A stretch of 64,000 bases of DNA from Dacryopinax spathularia (lineage: Eukaryota > Basidiomycota > Dacrymycetes > Dacrymycetales > Dacrymycetaceae). The stretch spans positions 744,001 through 808,000 of the forward strand of contig JBBPFI010000004.1 in NCBI GenBank assembly GCA_037974965.1, written 5' to 3'. The position numbers and the translations under genes are program-made. The notes below the pieces were generated by a model. It made no database searches and was not told where the DNA came from. It saw only the letters and a list, made by a program, of their open reading frames with translations. Positions 61,447-64,000 of the stretch are shown piece by piece. Within the stretch, counting starts at the first letter, position 1; each line of letters opens with the position of its first letter.

Positions 61447-62091
61447 CCAGTCCAGAGCCTTGCTGCATGCTGGAATGGAACGTCCCGCCGGCGGTCGGTG
61501 TTATCGGCGTAAAGGGTCCAAGCAATCATGTCGCACCAAATGTGGTGCCCCGCGCTTGGTCGTTGACCATCACCATTGACACTTTCCGAATTATGGATGC
61601 ACCCCTGTTGAGGGCATGCGTACGCAGCTTGCTGATTTCTGATCATGTGGATTCACTATGGATTGATTCTGTTTCTGACCTGCTTTGAAGCCGAACGGTC
61701 GGGGCCGAGCAGGGGCTGAACTAGCGCTCACGCTAAAAGCTCTGTAAGGGTATCCCGACGGTCTCATAAGCGGCGGATGCCCCGAACTTGATACACTTTG
61801 GAGAGCAAGCGCCGGCTCCTGCCCGGGATGAACTCCTGTCGGGGAAGAAAGTCCCACGCAGGTGGTTTCTGGCGACTTTCCATGCCGGAACGATACACGG
61901 GACTACCTCAAAACTGAAGCCACCAACGCCATTGGATGCGCTTGACTCGTCGGGGCGCCGGTATCCTCTGCGGACCGTGTCATGACGCCCCTATTGTTGC
62001 CTGCCTCTCGGCCGCAGGCTATATAACCAGATCTGCTTAGAGGATGATCAGGTTCTGCTTCACAATCTCCCGTCTATTGCTCGTGTTGGCT
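61447..62091. promoter_or_regulatory. Divergent promoter region, nitrilase/unknown gene
   Basis: 645 bases. TATATAA at 62020-62026 lies about 70 bases before the start of the unknown gene and supports that start. No other feature recognised. Confidence 0.5.
62020..62026 (+). promoter_or_regulatory. TATA box of the unknown gene at 62092
   Basis: TATATAA about 66-72 bases upstream of the proposed ATG, in a GC-rich context. Confidence 0.5.
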
Positions 62092-63254
62092 ATGACCGTG
62101 GATTACGACACGACTTTCACCGTAAAGTGGAAGGATGCAGGGGAAGATGTATGTGTTTACCTTCCTAGAGATGCTTGAGGGGTTGACTAATAGATTAGGA
62201 ACAGCCGATATGGCTAGCTTTCGTGTTCTCGCCCGAGGTGCAGGGCAACAGCTTGTTACAATGGCACCCTGTCCTTTGGGAGACGGTGGCCATCCGGAAC
62301 AGCGGCTGCAAGAAGTTCGCCTTCTCTGGCAGACTGGCTTTCGGTCTCTGCATCGGCGTGAGTGCCTGTGTACGCTATGTCAGGGCGATCCTGCTCAAGC
62401 TTTCTTCAAAGGATAAAGAGACATTGACAGACCATGTGTATCGAGTTGTTGAGGTAGGCTTTGGCGCTGCGTCTGCGGTACTGGAAAAGGACTGAAGAGT
62501 GCCAGGGTGACAGCGCGGGTTGGGATCTTACATTGCGAAAGGACGTACCGGTGTGGACCGTTCCAGATTCACCCAGTTTGCGCTCTTGCATGTCTGCTTC
62601 AAACAAGACGCTCACGGCACAGGACATAACATTCGGTGAGTGATTTCCCATTATGCAGACAAGGGCCGCTGAACACCGGTAATTCAGGCATTGTTTCCGA
62701 CATAGGAGACTATGCGCCGTTATTGTGCTGGAAAGGGGTGCTGTACACATCTTCCGTCTCGCACACACGGCGTACACTGCGCTGACTAGCATTCGGATAG
62801 ACCCGGACAGACGGTAGAAGTGAAGCAACCCATCACCGTTCGAGCATATATTGGCTCAGGTCTGAATAGTACGTCACTTCCCTCAGGATCTAGTCAAGAT
62901 ACTCAACCAGAATTTGCTAGGGGGAGCCATCGACTACTGGATTTCCGCTTCAAATGCTATTTGGGAGTCCATCTTAGACACAACGCATCGTAAGCAGGTT
63001 CGCCCCGCTCAATATGTCATGACGCGCTCATACAGTCTTCGTTAGGAGAGCTCAAAGTAGAATTTGCCACAGACGCTCAGGTATGTTGAAATAGCCGCGA
63101 ATGCAGAAATCTCTGAAACGAGGATTGATAGGGCCACTCCATTCTGAGAGAATACGACGCTTGCGCAGAAAAGGTAACCGCGCCGTCATTAGCATTGGCC
63201 GTCACCAGGAAAGACGTAACCGTGTACTCCGACACAAAGATCGGGGAGGCGTAG
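62092..63254 (+). CDS. Unknown multi-exon protein, beta-rich start
   Basis: No family was recognised. Exons with consistent phases: 62092-62148, 62199-62357, 62412-62453, 62506-62635 and 62688-about 62754. More follow, ending about 63129-63254. Peptides: MTVDYDTTFTVKWKDAGEDE; PIWLAFVFSPEVQGNSLLQW; HPVLWETVAIRNSGCKKFAF; DKETLTDHVYRVVE; GDSAGWDLTLRKDVPVWTVP; IVSDIGDYAPLLCWKGVLPG; NLLGGAIDYWISASNAIWES; RELKVEFATDAQ; and GHSILREYDACAEKVTAPSL. The last exon ends SDTKIGEA. Alternating hydrophobics suggest a beta-sandwich. No signal peptide or long membrane helix. The join near 62860-62905 is uncertain. The stop is only 41 bases from the MAK5 stop on the other strand. TATA box at 62020-62026. Confidence 0.6.
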
Positions 63255-63295
63255 ACTGATGTGCATATGCACGATGTGTACTATATATACTGCCA

Positions 63296-64000
63296 CTAAG
63301 GACCCTTCTTTCCCTGAGGCTTTTTACTGCGTATCTTGCTCGGCTTCTGATTGGCAACGTCCTGCATAGCCGTGGATTTGTTGACACCAACGAACTTGTC
63401 ATTATCTACGCTGTGTCAGCCCTGGAAATATGGACATGGCATGAATCCTCACGAGAAGACGCAAGAAGATCGTCTGCCACTGGTTGAGGTCCGGACGTAA
63501 TGTACTTGGCAATAATGCCCTTGGCCACCACTCGCTCGGACAGCAAAGCCCGGAGCTGAGCCTTGTAGGATGCGATCTGAGACGCCGTCTTCTGATCGAC
63601 CTTCGGAGATTGCTTGTCTCTAGAACTCGTTTTAGCACCCGTGTCCCGAGGTAAGCATAGCAACATACTCCGCATCCGAATCAAGCTCAATCTCGAGCGC
63701 ATCCGCGGTCTCTTGAAGCCAGTTCTTCTCATGATTGGCTTTCTTGATCTTATGCTGGGCGTCATCAATCCTCTTGGCAAGAGCCATGCGTTCCTTCAGC
63801 TTGTCAAGGACGCCATGCTCGACGGGAAGTTCGGGAGGTTCAACAGCTAACGGCCGGTCAGTCGAGAAACATATAGGAAAGACAAGCCAGCTTACATCGA
63901 CCAAGACTCTGCAATAAGGCACGCTGCACCCGCTTTTCATCGGGACTACAAAGCAGTAGACTGAACCCAGGCTTTTCAGCTCGCGCTGTCCTTCCGCTTC
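63296..64000 (-). CDS. MAK5: ATP-dependent RNA helicase Mak5/DDX24, 3' end only
   Basis: The gene enters from beyond the right edge. The first readable codons are [24 protein letters not shown]-box motif VI, followed by [14 protein letters not shown]. Then, after an intron, [40 protein letters not shown] and [18 protein letters not shown]. This '[45 protein letters not shown]' pattern is specific to Mak5/DDX24. The tail is basic: [20 protein letters not shown], then [16 protein letters not shown], stop 63298-63296. Mak5 is a nucleolar helicase for 60S ribosome assembly. Three introns are visible in the window. Confidence 0.9.

Overview
The window reads as nuclear DNA of a basidiomycete fungus, most likely a Tremellomycete-type yeast. 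Genes are dense and lie on both strands. They are cut by many short introns (mostly 45-60 nt, GT-AG, branch sites of CTGAC/CTAAC type). Products include fungal markers: bifunctional tryptophan synthase, mitoribosomal mL60, ERG24, TRS120 and VPS55. About 34 protein-coding genes are supported. No rRNA, tRNA, CRISPR array, transposon or virus-like element was seen. The lineage is inferred from gene content and intron style, not from a search.

Layout. 1-214: 3' end of ESCRT-I VPS23. 681-8227: a convergent pair made of an Arb1-like protein with Trp-Gly repeats and a Dicer. 8711-16988: PLP2, mitoribosomal mL60, CMS1, a WD-repeat gene, a Tim17-family-like membrane protein and TRP5. 17444-26649: a short TRS120, VPS55, a PAQR receptor, a TLC-domain protein, a metaxin-like protein and UBC9. 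26948-36196: mitochondrial GUF1, an unknown coiled-coil protein, a secreted glycoprotein, mitochondrial thioredoxin and a zinc alcohol dehydrogenase. 36364-45462: DDX41, mitochondrial IF2, ACH1 and eIF1. 45938-57755: ORC2, ERG24, a BLM/SGS1 RecQ helicase, a GH3 beta-glucosidase and a UPF0538 protein. 58145-64000: a YDJ1-type DnaJ, a NIT2-like nitrilase, an unknown gene and the 3' end of MAK5.

Most of this is ordinary housekeeping sequence. Three things stand out. (1) An RNA-silencing pair: an Arb1-like protein with an Argonaute-hook-like W/G tract faces Dicer tail to tail. (2) Dicer carries an in-frame TGA between its helicase/DUF283 half and its two RNase III domains, with no obvious intron to remove it. 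(3) A CGCATATA-type element recurs in introns of many unrelated genes, several times abutting the branch site. Smaller oddities are a TRS120 apparently missing its N-terminal third, a 10-nt micro-exon in GUF1, two probable GC-AG introns, and a poor start context on eIF1.

Splice sites were read by eye. For the genes marked as summed, exon lengths give a whole number of codons.
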